A stretch of DNA of 34,486 bases, from assembly GCA_017509065.1 (NCBI GenBank), contig JAFWQM010000133.1, forward strand, positions 1 to 34,486, written 5' to 3'. The position numbers and the translations under genes are program-made. This DNA comes from Clostridia bacterium. GTDB taxonomy: Bacteria; Bacillota_A; Clostridia; Christensenellales; Aristaeellaceae. This document shows positions 1 to 7,229 of this stretch, one piece after another (positions within the stretch are counted from its first letter, which is position 1; every line of letters begins with the position of its first letter). Below the pieces are notes generated by a model. It saw nothing but the letters and a program-made list of their open reading frames with translations, did no database searches and had not been told where the DNA came from.

Positions 1-190
1 AAACGAGCAATCTCCGCATGAATAGCGCCGAGCAACGCGAGGCTGAGGGCGAGCAATCCTTGGATTGCCGCCCGAAACCCGCGCTTCCCGAAGGGAATAG
101 CGCGGGGCGTAAGCGGAGTTGCGACGATTGAGGCTGCGGAACTGGGGGGAACCTCTCTCTGGTCTCCAAAGAGAGGTTCCCCCCAGAAAG
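1..190. repeat. Modular intergenic hairpin repeat, copy A
   Basis: No gene is visible here; the stretch lies beyond the 3' end of the XRE regulator. It contains AAACGAGCAAT..TCCGCATG near its left end and the block GTTGCGACGATTGAGGCTGC followed by GGAACTGGGG around 118-150. Both blocks recur at 21537-21605 and 23509-23570. The right end (146-184) is a strong hairpin, GGGGGGAACCTCTCT / AGAGAGGTTCCCCCC, around a short loop. A related hairpin occurs at 34430-34470. There is no T-run on either side, so I call it a repeat and not a terminator. The left edge may continue beyond the window. Confidence 0.75.
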
Positions 191-196
191 ATATTA

Positions 197-931
197 TCAC
201 ATCAGTTCCGCTTCAAGCCTTACGCAACGGCCAACAAATGTCAGTTCATTGAAGTTCTTGATCTCGCTTTCAAAGGCTTCGTCGTACTTTTGCAGCATGG
301 CCTGATAGTCGTTCACGCGCTTGATCTTGCGCAGGATGCGGCCCTGGGGCGTTTGCAGCAGCATGATCGCCCCGTCCACCGCCGCCTGGGCGGGGACTAC
401 CAGCACCAGGTCTCCCCGCTGTACGCGGAAACCACGCAGGTCGTTGTCCGGGGCCATGAAGTAATACACCTTGTCCGGGGCCGCGCCTTCGATCTTGCCG
501 TTGGTGATGGGGAGCAGGCGGTGGCCCACTTCCTTCATGACGGCGTTGTAAATGGGCACGTGCTTCAATACGCCGGACAGTGCATCCAGCCAGATGGAGC
601 CTGCCACGCCGGGGTCGCTCTCCGCCACCACTTCGGGCTTTTCCTGTTTTACGGGAGCTTTTTTTGTCTCCACCGCCTTGGTCAGCTGCGGCACGGCGGA
701 TTGCAGATCCACCGTGGCCGCGATGTCGTCCAACGTAAAATCGGACTCGGTATGCTCGGTCATGCCCATGGATTTCAAGATGCGGCGCGCCTGGTCGTCC
801 GCGATGATGCGGGTACCCGCTTCCACTTCCATCAAATACTTGTCGCTCACGCCGCACTTCCGGGCCACCTGCTTATGGGTCAGCCCCTGCCGCGTGCGCT
901 CCAAACGAATCAAATCGCCTAATCTGCTCAC
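197..931 (-). CDS. XRE-family regulator with a degenerate LexA/S24-like C-terminal domain
   Basis: This is a 244-residue DNA-binding protein. Residues 1-56 form an XRE/Cro helix-turn-helix (LGDLIRLERTRQGLTHKQVA, then GVSDKYLMEVEAGTR). A charged linker spans about 57-115. Residues about 153-244 look like the beta-rich S24/LexA fold (RGDLVLVVP, then a K-rich strand RILRKIKR, then FVGRCVRLE). Aligning on the GD of LexA puts Asp164 (in PDND) where the catalytic Ser should be, so self-cleavage is unlikely. I chose the GTG start at 931: GGAG lies 7 nt upstream, and the GTG overlaps the malQ stop as GTGA, which implies translational coupling. A longer ATG start at 964 has no good ribosome binding site. 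Function is unknown. Coupling to malQ hints at sensing a carbon or metabolic signal, but that is inference. Confidence 0.8.
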   Translation of the reverse strand: MSRLGDLIRLERTRQGLTHKQVARKCGVSDKYLMEVEAGTRIIADDQARRILKSMGMTEHTESDFTLDDIAATVDLQSAVPQLTKAVETKKAPVKQEKPEVVAESDPGVAGSIWLDALSGVLKHVPIYNAVMKEVGHRLLPITNGKIEGAAPDKVYYFMAPDNDLRGFRVQRGDLVLVVPAQAAVDGAIMLLQTPQGRILRKIKRVNDYQAMLQKYDEAFESEIKNFNELTFVGRCVRLEAELM

Positions 932-2424
932 TTGTCGTCTCCTTCTTTTACCTGCCGCTTGCATTCCTCATTCAGCTTTTTAAGCTTCCTCGCCAGGGCG
1001 GGGGTAGCTGCGCCGGGCTTCATGCGCCATAGCCAGTTGCCGCCAATGGTGCCGGGGCGGTTCATGGTGGCCCAGTCGTCCAGGCCCAGAATGTCCTGCA
1101 TGGAAGCCATGGCGATGCGGGCCTTGCTGGCATACACGGTTTTCACAAACGCCCAGGGCGCGTCGTCGATCTTCTTAAACCCGGTGATCTCCATGGCGGA
1201 TTTCAGTTCGTCCTTGGTGCAGTTCTTCACGCGGGACAGGGCGGTCACGTTGTCGTGAGTGCCGGTGTAATATGCGGTGTTCTCGGAAATGTTCTCGGGG
1301 ATATGCACGTTGGAGTCATCCGCGCCAAAGGCGAAGGACAGCACCTTCATGCCCGGATAGCCGGTGAAGGCGATGACATCCCGCACATGGTCGTTCACCG
1401 CGCCCAGATCTTCCGCGATAATGTCCAGGCCGGGCAGCTTCTTCTGCAGCACCTTGAACAGTTCCTTGCCCGGACCCATGACCCAATGGCCGCCGCGGGC
1501 GTTCGGCGCGCCGTGGGCCACGGAGAAGTAGTTGGCAAAGCCGATAAAGTGGTCGACACGGATGATGTCGTACATTTTCCCCATGTGCGCCATGCGTTTG
1601 ACCCACCAGTCGTAGCCCTTGGATTTCAGGTAGCTCCACCGGTACAGCGGATTGCCCCACAGCTGGCCGTCAGCGGAGAAGTAATCCGGCGGCACGCCCG
1701 CGATGCGCCGCGGCACCCGGTCCTTGTCCAGCTGGAACACCTCGGGCTTCGTCCAGGTGTCGGCGCTGTCCTCGGCCACGTAGATGGGCATATCCCCAAA
1801 CAGTTTGATCCCCAAACCGTTGCAATATTCCTTCAGCGCGAACCACTGCAGGGCGAACACGTACTGGCACCACATATGGAAGCGGATTTCCTTGTCCAGC
1901 TTCTTCTGGTACTTGGCGATGGCTTCCGGCTCGCGCATCATGATCGCCCGGTCGGGCCACTTCGTCCACATAGCTTTATCGAAGTGGTTCTTCACCGCGG
2001 TGAACAGGGCGAAATCCCGCAGCCAGTCGTTTTCATCGGCGAACTGCTGAATGGCTTTTTTGAGCTTCCGCTCAGACGCCGCGAACGCCTTGCGCAGCAG
2101 CGCCCATTTGTATTCCTGCACAGAGGGAAAATCCACCATGTTCAGGTCTTTGGGCACGAACCGTTCCGCGTCGGACAGGTCGAGCCAGCCGTTTTCCGCC
2201 AGCTTGTCAATGGAAATCAGCATGGGGTTGCCGGCGAAAATGCTGGTGGACTGGTAGGGGGATTCCGCGTAGCCCGTGGGGCCCATGGGCAATACCTGCC
2301 AGATGCCCATGTTGGACGCGTGCAGGAAGTCCGCGAACTGATAGGCTTCCTTACCCAGGCTGCCGATGCCGTCCGGGCCGGGCAGGGAGGAAATGTGCAG
2401 CAGGATACCGCTTTGGCGCTTCAT
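928..2424 (-). CDS. malQ: 4-alpha-glucanotransferase (amylomaltase, GH77)
   Basis: A cytoplasmic enzyme of 498 residues that transfers alpha-1,4-glucan segments between maltodextrins and releases glucose. The length is normal for GH77. The N-terminus RQSGILLHISSLPGPDGIGS is the classic MalQ opening. Catalytic landmarks are visible: the nucleophile Asp at about 291 in IRVDHFIGF, the acid/base Glu at about 338 in IIAEDLG, and GTHDN near 390. The ATG at 2424 was chosen because AGGA lies about 10 nt upstream and the protein then begins at the family's usual place; the upstream extension is encoded in repeat DNA. A LacI-type regulator lies upstream on the same strand and an XRE regulator overlaps the 3' end by 4 nt. 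Glucose released here could feed the glucokinase at 25422-26366. Confidence 0.95.
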   Translation of the reverse strand: MKRQSGILLHISSLPGPDGIGSLGKEAYQFADFLHASNMGIWQVLPMGPTGYAESPYQSTSIFAGNPMLISIDKLAENGWLDLSDAERFVPKDLNMVDFPSVQEYKWALLRKAFAASERKLKKAIQQFADENDWLRDFALFTAVKNHFDKAMWTKWPDRAIMMREPEAIAKYQKKLDKEIRFHMWCQYVFALQWFALKEYCNGLGIKLFGDMPIYVAEDSADTWTKPEVFQLDKDRVPRRIAGVPPDYFSADGQLWGNPLYRWSYLKSKGYDWWVKRMAHMGKMYDIIRVDHFIGFANYFSVAHGAPNARGGHWVMGPGKELFKVLQKKLPGLDIIAEDLGAVNDHVRDVIAFTGYPGMKVLSFAFGADDSNVHIPENISENTAYYTGTHDNVTALSRVKNCTKDELKSAMEITGFKKIDDAPWAFVKTVYASKARIAMASMQDILGLDDWATMNRPGTIGGNWLWRMKPGAATPALARKLKKLNEECKRQVKEGDDK

Positions 2425-2451
2425 AAATGTCATCCTTTCCATTTGTATGAA

Positions 2452-2537
2452 TTCTAAGTAATAGGTTCTAAGTTCCAAGTGAATAAGTTGAAAGCAAAAA
2501 AGCTTAGAACTATAAACTTAGAACTATAAACTATATC
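2452..2537. repeat. Heptad-array inverted repeat H1
   Basis: The left arm reads as 7-mers TTCTAAG-TAATAGG-TTCTAAG-TTCCAAG (2452-2479). The right arm reads CTTAGAA-CTATAAA-CTTAGAA-CTATAAA-CTATATC (2503-2537). The right arm is roughly the reverse complement of the left, so the whole could fold into an imperfect hairpin. It fills the gap between the LacI-type regulator and malQ. No malQ promoter was recognised in it. Confidence 0.7.
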
Positions 2538-2539
2538 TT

Positions 2540-3544
2540 TCATCGAACCGATTCCCGAATTTCGATTTTCGCTTCCACCGTGATATGCCGGGCGGACGCG
2601 TGCTTCTCCATCATGTCGGTGAGCACCGCCACGCTTTCCCTGGCAATTTCGTCGATTGGCTGAACGACGGTGGAGAGCCGCGGCGTGGTATACCGTCCGA
2701 GCTCGATGCCGTCCACGCCCATCACGCTCACATCGTCGGGCACGCGCTTTCCAAGGTCGGCCAGCGCGCGGATGACGCCCATGGCAGCCGTATCGCTCAT
2801 GCAGAACGCGGCGTCGATCCCCGGGTTCTTTTTGAAAAAGTCCAGTCCGGCCTGATAAGCGTCGTTCAGCGTGAGGCGGGTCTCCACATAATGCGCCGCG
2901 TCCAGTGCCATCCCGCGGCCGTACAGCGCCTCCTCCGCGCCAAGCGCGCGAAGCACCAGGCTGTCGTCTCCCGTGCGCCTGCCGCCGAAGACGGCGATTT
3001 CCCGATGGCCGCGCTTCAGCAGTTCTTCCACTGCGCGCCTGACCATCTCCCGGTCGTCCATGGACACGGAGGCCGCCCGCTCCAAGGCGGTGCCCTTCGT
3101 GCTCACCGTGGCAAAGACCATGGGCACGCTCACCCCGTCCAGCGCTTTGCAGCGCTCGTCGATGCGGCTTCCCAGAAAGATCAGCCCCGCGATCCGCCGC
3201 CGGTTCATCAGCATGAGGGCGTGAAGGAATTCGTCGTCCTGCTCGTCGATGTACTCGGTGATCATGGCCGTCTTATCGCCCCGGGGGCAGAACAGAATCG
3301 CTTCCGTGAGCGCGTTGAGAAAAGGATTCATCCGTCCGCGGATGATCAGCGCGACGGTTTCGCCGTCCACCTGCTTGAGCCCGCGCGCGTTCGCGTTGCC
3401 CACGAAGTGGCATTTCGCCATCACCCGGCGCACTTTTTCCTTCGTTTCCTGGCTCACGTCCGGGCGGTCGTTCAGCACCCTGGACACAGTGGTCACGCTG
3501 ACGCCGGCGATTTCAGCAATGTCCCGGATGGTGTAAATCTTCAT
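2540..3544 (-). CDS. LacI/GalR-family transcriptional regulator
   Basis: A 334-residue repressor-type protein. Residues 1-50 are the LacI helix-turn-helix and hinge (TIRDIAEIAGVSVTTVSRVL, then NDRPDVSQETKEKV). The rest is a periplasmic-binding-protein-like sensor domain (SDTAAMGVIRALADLGKRVP, DDVSVMGVDGIELGRYTTPRL). GAGGAAAC lies 8 nt before the ATG. A strong promoter and an AACGTT-centred operator-like site lie just upstream, which suggests autoregulation. The next gene on the strand is malQ, 115 nt away, so a maltodextrin or related sugar role is plausible but not shown. The ligand cannot be read from the sequence. Confidence 0.92.
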   Translation of the reverse strand: MKIYTIRDIAEIAGVSVTTVSRVLNDRPDVSQETKEKVRRVMAKCHFVGNANARGLKQVDGETVALIIRGRMNPFLNALTEAILFCPRGDKTAMITEYIDEQDDEFLHALMLMNRRRIAGLIFLGSRIDERCKALDGVSVPMVFATVSTKGTALERAASVSMDDREMVRRAVEELLKRGHREIAVFGGRRTGDDSLVLRALGAEEALYGRGMALDAAHYVETRLTLNDAYQAGLDFFKKNPGIDAAFCMSDTAAMGVIRALADLGKRVPDDVSVMGVDGIELGRYTTPRLSTVVQPIDEIARESVAVLTDMMEKHASARHITVEAKIEIRESVR

Positions 3545-3581
3545 GACGGTTTCCTCTGCAGTCAGCTTTCGGCATCGTTAT

Positions 3582-3595
3582 CGGTAACGTTTTCA
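3582..3595. promoter_or_regulatory. LacI/CcpA-type operator upstream of the LacI-family gene
   Basis: Read on the minus strand this is TGAAAACGTTACCG, close to the cre-like pattern TGWAANCGNTNWCA and centred on AACGTT. It lies about 10-25 nt downstream of the -10 box and upstream of the ATG, where a bound repressor would block transcription. Autoregulation by the adjacent regulator, or control by CcpA, are both possible. Confidence 0.5.
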
Positions 3596-3604
3596 ATCAA
3601 TGCA

Positions 3605-3633
3605 ATCATATCATTCCAGGCAATGTCTGTCAA
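3605..3633 (-). promoter_or_regulatory. Sigma-A promoter of the LacI-family gene
   Basis: On the minus strand: TTGACA (3628-3633), a 17 nt spacer, and TATGAT (3605-3610), with TG one base before the -10 (extended -10). This is near-consensus and about 60 nt upstream of the ATG at 3544. Confidence 0.8.
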
Positions 3634-3650
3634 TAGTTTTGCTAAAGTAA

Positions 3651-3664
3651 GGAGTGAGGAGTGA
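3651..3664. repeat. Short heptad repeat near rimI 3' end
   Basis: Two adjacent copies of GGAGTGA, preceded by AAGTAAG, form a small 7-mer array just after the rimI stop. It resembles the heptad arrays elsewhere in the window but has no visible opposing arm. Confidence 0.4.
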
Positions 3665-3673
3665 TTTCGCTTG

Positions 3674-4168
3674 TCAGGTCCTGATCGTTTCCTCTTCCTC
3701 AAAGTCCGGGTCAGATTCGGGCATATGCTGGCAGCAGAAGATAAAGGCGTCCTCGCCATTGTTTTCATAGTATTTCTTCCGGACGCCCACGTATTCGAAG
3801 CCAAGGGATTTGTAGAGGTTCTGCGCAATTTCGTTGCTCCTTCGCACCTCCAGCGTGGCGTACACCACGCCAAGGTTTGAGGCGTATTTCAGGAGCGCTT
3901 CGGTCAGCGCCCGGCCGATACCCTGTCCGCGGTATTCTTGCAAAACGGCGATATTGGTGATGTGCGCTTCGTCCAGCACGATCCAGGCCCCGGCGAAGCC
4001 GATGATTTTTCCCGCCTCCTCCGCCACCAGATAACGGGCGCAGGCATTGGAGGTCATTTCTTTTACAAAGTCCTCCCGGCTCCAGGGCTTGGGGAATGAG
4101 GCCGCTTCAACAGCATGCGCCCCGTCCACGTCGCAAAGGGTCATGCGGCGGATTCTGAAATCACTCAT
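3674..4168 (-). CDS. rimI: Ribosomal protein alanine N-acetyltransferase-like GNAT (RimI)
   Basis: A 164-residue GNAT acetyltransferase. The fold runs from FRIRRMTLCDVDGAHAVEAA through the acetyl-CoA pyrophosphate loop QEYRGQGIGRALTEALL (Arg80-Gly84) to the typical RimI end ARxLYxSLGF-like stretch (NEIAQNLYKSLGFEYVGVRK). Members acetylate the N-terminus of ribosomal protein S18 or related targets. The start overlaps the tsaB 3' end by 8 nt. The tsaE-tsaB-rimI order is classic in Firmicutes. The usual next gene, tsaD, is not present in the window. The C-terminal tail is acidic (PDFEEEE). Confidence 0.9.
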   Translation of the reverse strand: MSDFRIRRMTLCDVDGAHAVEAASFPKPWSREDFVKEMTSNACARYLVAEEAGKIIGFAGAWIVLDEAHITNIAVLQEYRGQGIGRALTEALLKYASNLGVVYATLEVRRSNEIAQNLYKSLGFEYVGVRKKYYENNGEDAFIFCCQHMPESDPDFEEEETIRT

Positions 4169-4859
4169 GGCCCATCTCCTTTAGATTCTTCTGCCGCTCG
4201 GCCTGGGGCGGACGCAGGTACAGCGGGGACAGCTTCTGATACGGAACCGCTTCATCCTGTCTGTTCCAGGCCAAATAAGCCGCTGAGGCGGGACGGAGGA
4301 AGGCCAGGTGCGGCGGGGCAAAGCGTGCTTTTTCCCCCAGGATTTCTTCTATCTTTGTCCGGTGCACCGGCATCCCGTCACCGAGGAACAGCATGTCTTT
4401 CCCGAATGCGGACACCTTTTTCAGATAGTCTTCCAGCTTGATCGGCTCGTCGGGCAGCAGGCGTTTCAGCGTGCCGCCCGCGAAGGCAGCGCCGTACACC
4501 TGCCCGGCGCGCGCGTCCTGGATGGGACAAATCACCCCGTCAAAGTGCATGACCCCCGCCGCCATGGCTTCCAGCGCGTCCACGGCGATGCAAGGCTTGC
4601 CCGCCGCGTGGGCCAGGCCCTTCACCGTGCTGACCCCGATGCGCACGCCCGTAAAGGAGCCGGGCCCTACGGTGACGGCGAAGAAATCGGTCTGGTTCAC
4701 TTCCAGACCGGTGTGCTGATAGGCTTCCTCCGCCATGGGCAGGATGGAACGGGAATGCGTAAAAGCGTTCACAGCCATGGCCTCATAGCGGACAGCGCCA
4801 TCCTGCATAATCGCCACGCCGGCCACGGGGCCGGAAGTGTCCATACAAAACAGAATCAT
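4161..4859 (-). CDS. tsaB: tRNA N6-threonylcarbamoyladenosine (t6A) biosynthesis protein TsaB
   Basis: A 232-residue inactive ASKHA-fold partner of TsaD that, with TsaE, drives threonylcarbamoyl transfer to A37 of ANN-decoding tRNAs. The N-terminus MILFCMDTSGPVAGVAIMQD and the segment TVGPGSFTGVRIGVSTVKGL are hallmarks of TsaB. The ATG at 4859 overlaps the tsaE stop as ATGA, indicating translational coupling. A longer reading frame runs upstream into tsaE but lacks family similarity. The protein lacks the metal-binding histidines of TsaD, as expected of TsaB. Confidence 0.93.
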   Translation of the reverse strand: MILFCMDTSGPVAGVAIMQDGAVRYEAMAVNAFTHSRSILPMAEEAYQHTGLEVNQTDFFAVTVGPGSFTGVRIGVSTVKGLAHAAGKPCIAVDALEAMAAGVMHFDGVICPIQDARAGQVYGAAFAGGTLKRLLPDEPIKLEDYLKKVSAFGKDMLFLGDGMPVHRTKIEEILGEKARFAPPHLAFLRPASAAYLAWNRQDEAVPYQKLSPLYLRPPQAERQKNLKEMGHE

Positions 4860-5302
4860 AAAAGCTGCTCCTCCCGGAACGGGAACCCGCCCAGGGGCTC
4901 CACGGTGATTACCCTTGTATCCTCGCAAACCGCGCGGATGTACACAGCCAGCGCCCGGTCCGGCACATAGTCCGGTGCCTGTTCGCTCCATTCGATCAGC
5001 GACGCGCCGTCGCCGTGAAGCTGCTCCTCAAAGCCCATTTCACCGATCTCGTCGGGATCGTGGATGCGATACCAGTCGAAGTGGTACAGCGGAATGCGGC
5101 CTTCGTCGTAGGCGTTCAGGATGGTAAAGGACGGGCTTGGCACCGGCCCGGTGATCCCCAGGCCCCGCGCCACGCCCCGTGCGAATTCGCTCTTTCCCGC
5201 GCCCAATTCCCCGCGCAGCAGCACCACGTCCCCCGGCCGCAAAAAAGCCGCCAGCTTCGCGCCAAGGTCTCTCGTTTCCTTCGCCGCGTGCGTTACGATC
5301 AT
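4856..5302 (-). CDS. tsaE: tRNA t6A biosynthesis ATPase TsaE
   Basis: A 148-residue P-loop ATPase of the t6A complex. Walker A is GELGAGKS at residues 31-38. The family segment SPSFTILNAYDEGRIPLYHF, followed by DWYR, matches TsaE, and the region after it (LIEWSEQAPDYVP) is also typical. The ATG at 5302 is preceded by GGAGG at 7 nt; a TTG two codons earlier falls too close to that site. The gene begins 19 nt after the stop of the PIG-V-like membrane protein, so the two are probably co-transcribed. It overlaps tsaB by 4 nt. Confidence 0.93.
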   Translation of the reverse strand: MIVTHAAKETRDLGAKLAAFLRPGDVVLLRGELGAGKSEFARGVARGLGITGPVPSPSFTILNAYDEGRIPLYHFDWYRIHDPDEIGEMGFEEQLHGDGASLIEWSEQAPDYVPDRALAVYIRAVCEDTRVITVEPLGGFPFREEQLL

Positions 5303-5321
5303 GAGCAAACCTCCTCATTCC

Positions 5322-6446
5322 CTACATAATGGCGTATCCCAGCAGATACATCCTGCTGTACAGGAAAAACAGCATGGCCGCGCCGGCCAGGAGAAGGCGG
5401 CGGGGCAGGCCGTCTTTCAGCTTGGCCAGGATGATGTAGACCGGCACGCAGCAGAGCATATACCTGCCTCCGCTGATCATCCAGCCGGAGAGGTACGAAA
5501 AGCCCAGATACACGCCGCCATAGAGCAGATACGCCATTCTTTCCTTTTTATACACGCCGTAGGCCAGCACGGCGAGAACGGAAAAGTACAGCGCGATCTG
5601 CACATAATAAATGATCCAGGCGAGGCCGGGATACTGCTGCCCCAGGGTGACATGCTGGGCGATGTTTTCCCCGACCCACTGGGTGCTCTGATACCAGGGC
5701 TCCCCCGCCTCGAACCGCAGAAACTGGAAGCAGTTGCCCCACAGCGCCGCGTTGATGCCAAGATACACGCAAAAGCCCGCCGGGATGAGCAGCAAAAACG
5801 CGTCCTGACAGCGGAGTTTTTCTTTCCCAGGCCCGAAACGCATTGTCACCCATTCGTATACCGCCGGGAAAAACAGCAGCATGCCCTGCGTGCGGGTCAG
5901 CGCCGCGAGGAAGCCGACGATCCCCGCCGCAGGAAAATTCCTTTTTCGCAGCGCATACAGACAGCCGATGGAAAGGGCAAGAAAAATCCCCTCCGTGAAC
6001 ACGCCCAGCGCGAACATGGAAAACGGATACAGCGCCATCAGCAGCACTCCGTCCCAGGCGCTGCGCCGGTCTCCGTCCAGCAGGATCAGTTCATACAGCA
6101 GCACCGAAGCGACGCCGTAACCGACGTGGGAAATGATCACGCCCGCGAGCGGCAGGCTGAACGTCAGCCAGCCGAGCCAGCGCATCAAAAGCGGATACAA
6201 CGGATAAAACACCAGGTTGATGGCGTTTTCTCCCTGGGTCACATAGCCATGCTGCGCCACGTCGATGTAGCGCGTGGCGTCGCCCGGTTCCATGAGGCGC
6301 TTTACGATCAGTTCGCCCAGCTGCTGGAAGGAAAAGGAACCGCTGGCTGTAAGCAGGTGCAGCGCAAGCATCAGGTAATGCAGCGCCAGTGTGGAAAGGA
6401 AAACCGTCAGCCATGTCCGGCCCCGTTTTGTCAGCATTCGTTTCAT
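5322..6446 (-). CDS. PIG-V-like (GPI mannosyltransferase II-related) integral membrane glycosyltransferase
   Basis: A 374-residue multi-pass membrane protein. After the first membrane helix (about 12-33) comes the luminal-type motif GDATRYIDVAQHGYV near residues 55-68, which matches the acidic DxxxYxxIAxxGY motif of PIG-V-type mannosyltransferases. A block of helices follows (VIISHVGYGVASVLLYELIL, LYPFSMFALGVFTEGIFLAL). Bacterial members are thought to move sugars from polyprenyl-phosphate donors outside the membrane, but the substrate is not known for this type. The ATG has GGAGG at about 9-10 nt. The gene sits 15 nt after a second membrane protein and 19 nt before tsaE; a functional tie to t6A genes is unlikely beyond shared transcription. 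Confidence 0.75.
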   Translation of the reverse strand: MKRMLTKRGRTWLTVFLSTLALHYLMLALHLLTASGSFSFQQLGELIVKRLMEPGDATRYIDVAQHGYVTQGENAINLVFYPLYPLLMRWLGWLTFSLPLAGVIISHVGYGVASVLLYELILLDGDRRSAWDGVLLMALYPFSMFALGVFTEGIFLALSIGCLYALRKRNFPAAGIVGFLAALTRTQGMLLFFPAVYEWVTMRFGPGKEKLRCQDAFLLLIPAGFCVYLGINAALWGNCFQFLRFEAGEPWYQSTQWVGENIAQHVTLGQQYPGLAWIIYYVQIALYFSVLAVLAYGVYKKERMAYLLYGGVYLGFSYLSGWMISGGRYMLCCVPVYIILAKLKDGLPRRLLLAGAAMLFFLYSRMYLLGYAIM

Positions 6447-6461
6447 CGGTTCGCTCCTCCG

Positions 6462-7142
6462 TCAGCCGATTCTGCCCTCGGCCAAGCAGACCGTGACCGC
6501 CGCCGACAGCAGGGCGCAGACCGCGATCAGCCAGCCAAAGCCCGCCGGGGAATAGCGCAGCTTCCAGGCGCGGGTTTTCCTTGTCAGGAAATAAAAGAGC
6601 GAGGCGGCGAAAAGCAGGCAGACAGGCGCCCAACCCGGCAGCAGGAAGAACACGCCGCCGGGCAGAAACAGCAGCAGCAGGGCGCAATCCCGGGCGGTTT
6701 TCGCGTCGGTGATTTTTTCAAGGCGCAGCTGAATCAGGTATATGCCCGCGCCCGTCATGAGCCAGGCCAGGAGAAGCCCGGAAAAAACAAACTGACCAAA
6801 CAGCGCCCTGCCCAGTAAATGGCTGATCCAGGCAAACGCCAGCGAAACGGGGCCAACCTCCGCCGGATCGATCAGCGCCGCCAGCATCCGGGTCATATAC
6901 GGGCCGCGAAACAGCGCGGCAAGGCCTATATCGCCTTCGATTTTTCCATATAACGCCAGACGGTTCAGCATCGCGAGCAGCAGATACACAGCGCCTGCCG
7001 CCCCCACCAGCGCCGCGCTGCGTCCCAGCAGCCGCGCCGCGTCCTGACGCATCCAGCTCATCTGACGCAGGAAAACAACGATCAGCGTGCCGACCAGCGC
7101 GGCCATTCCGGTTCCCGCCAGAAAGCCCAATATATCCGCCAT
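6462..7142 (-). CDS. Hypothetical multi-pass membrane protein, possible short relative of the PIG-V-like neighbour
   Basis: A 226-residue hydrophobic protein with about five or six predicted membrane segments (for example 6-24, 42-60, near 115-135 and 155-180). I do not recognise a named family. Its segment ISHLLGRALFGQFVFSGLLL, and then a FLPGGVFFLLPGW stretch followed by a basic loop (RKTRAWK), line up loosely with VISHVGYG...ALYPFSMFALGVF...RKRNFPAAG in the next gene. That suggests a diverged, shortened copy lacking the acidic DxxxY motif. The ATG at 7142 has AAAGGAGA at 5-6 nt. It is separated by 15 nt from the PIG-V-like gene, so they may work together. Confidence 0.6.
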   Translation of the reverse strand: MADILGFLAGTGMAALVGTLIVVFLRQMSWMRQDAARLLGRSAALVGAAGAVYLLLAMLNRLALYGKIEGDIGLAALFRGPYMTRMLAALIDPAEVGPVSLAFAWISHLLGRALFGQFVFSGLLLAWLMTGAGIYLIQLRLEKITDAKTARDCALLLLFLPGGVFFLLPGWAPVCLLFAASLFYFLTRKTRAWKLRYSPAGFGWLIAVCALLSAAVTVCLAEGRIG

Positions 7143-7173
7143 CAGGTCTCCTTTCCGCAAGCAAAAAATGGAA

Positions 7174-7213
7174 GAAAAACTCCACCCGCCCGTATCCTTC
7201 CGGGCGGATGGAG
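7174..7213 (-). terminator. Rho-independent terminator after galK
   Basis: On the minus strand the stem TCCATCCGCCCG / CGGGCGGGTGGA closes a loop of about 8 nt and is followed by GTTTTTC. It lies 17 nt beyond the galK stop, and ends the SBP-galK unit before the membrane-protein operon. Confidence 0.85.
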
Positions 7214-7229
7214 AGGAAACGTTACAGCG

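Noticed and set aside
146..184. Terminator after the XRE regulator
   Set aside because: The hairpin is strong but there is no T-run on the minus strand; it matches a repeat family instead.
1255..2457. Long open frame on the plus strand inside malQ
   Set aside because: Opposite strand of a clear GH77 gene in GC-rich DNA; the protein shows no domain, and similar shadows occur opposite other genes.
5121..6818. Long plus-strand frame across tsaE and the membrane genes
   Set aside because: It spans several well-supported minus-strand genes and their ribosome binding sites; no domain is seen.
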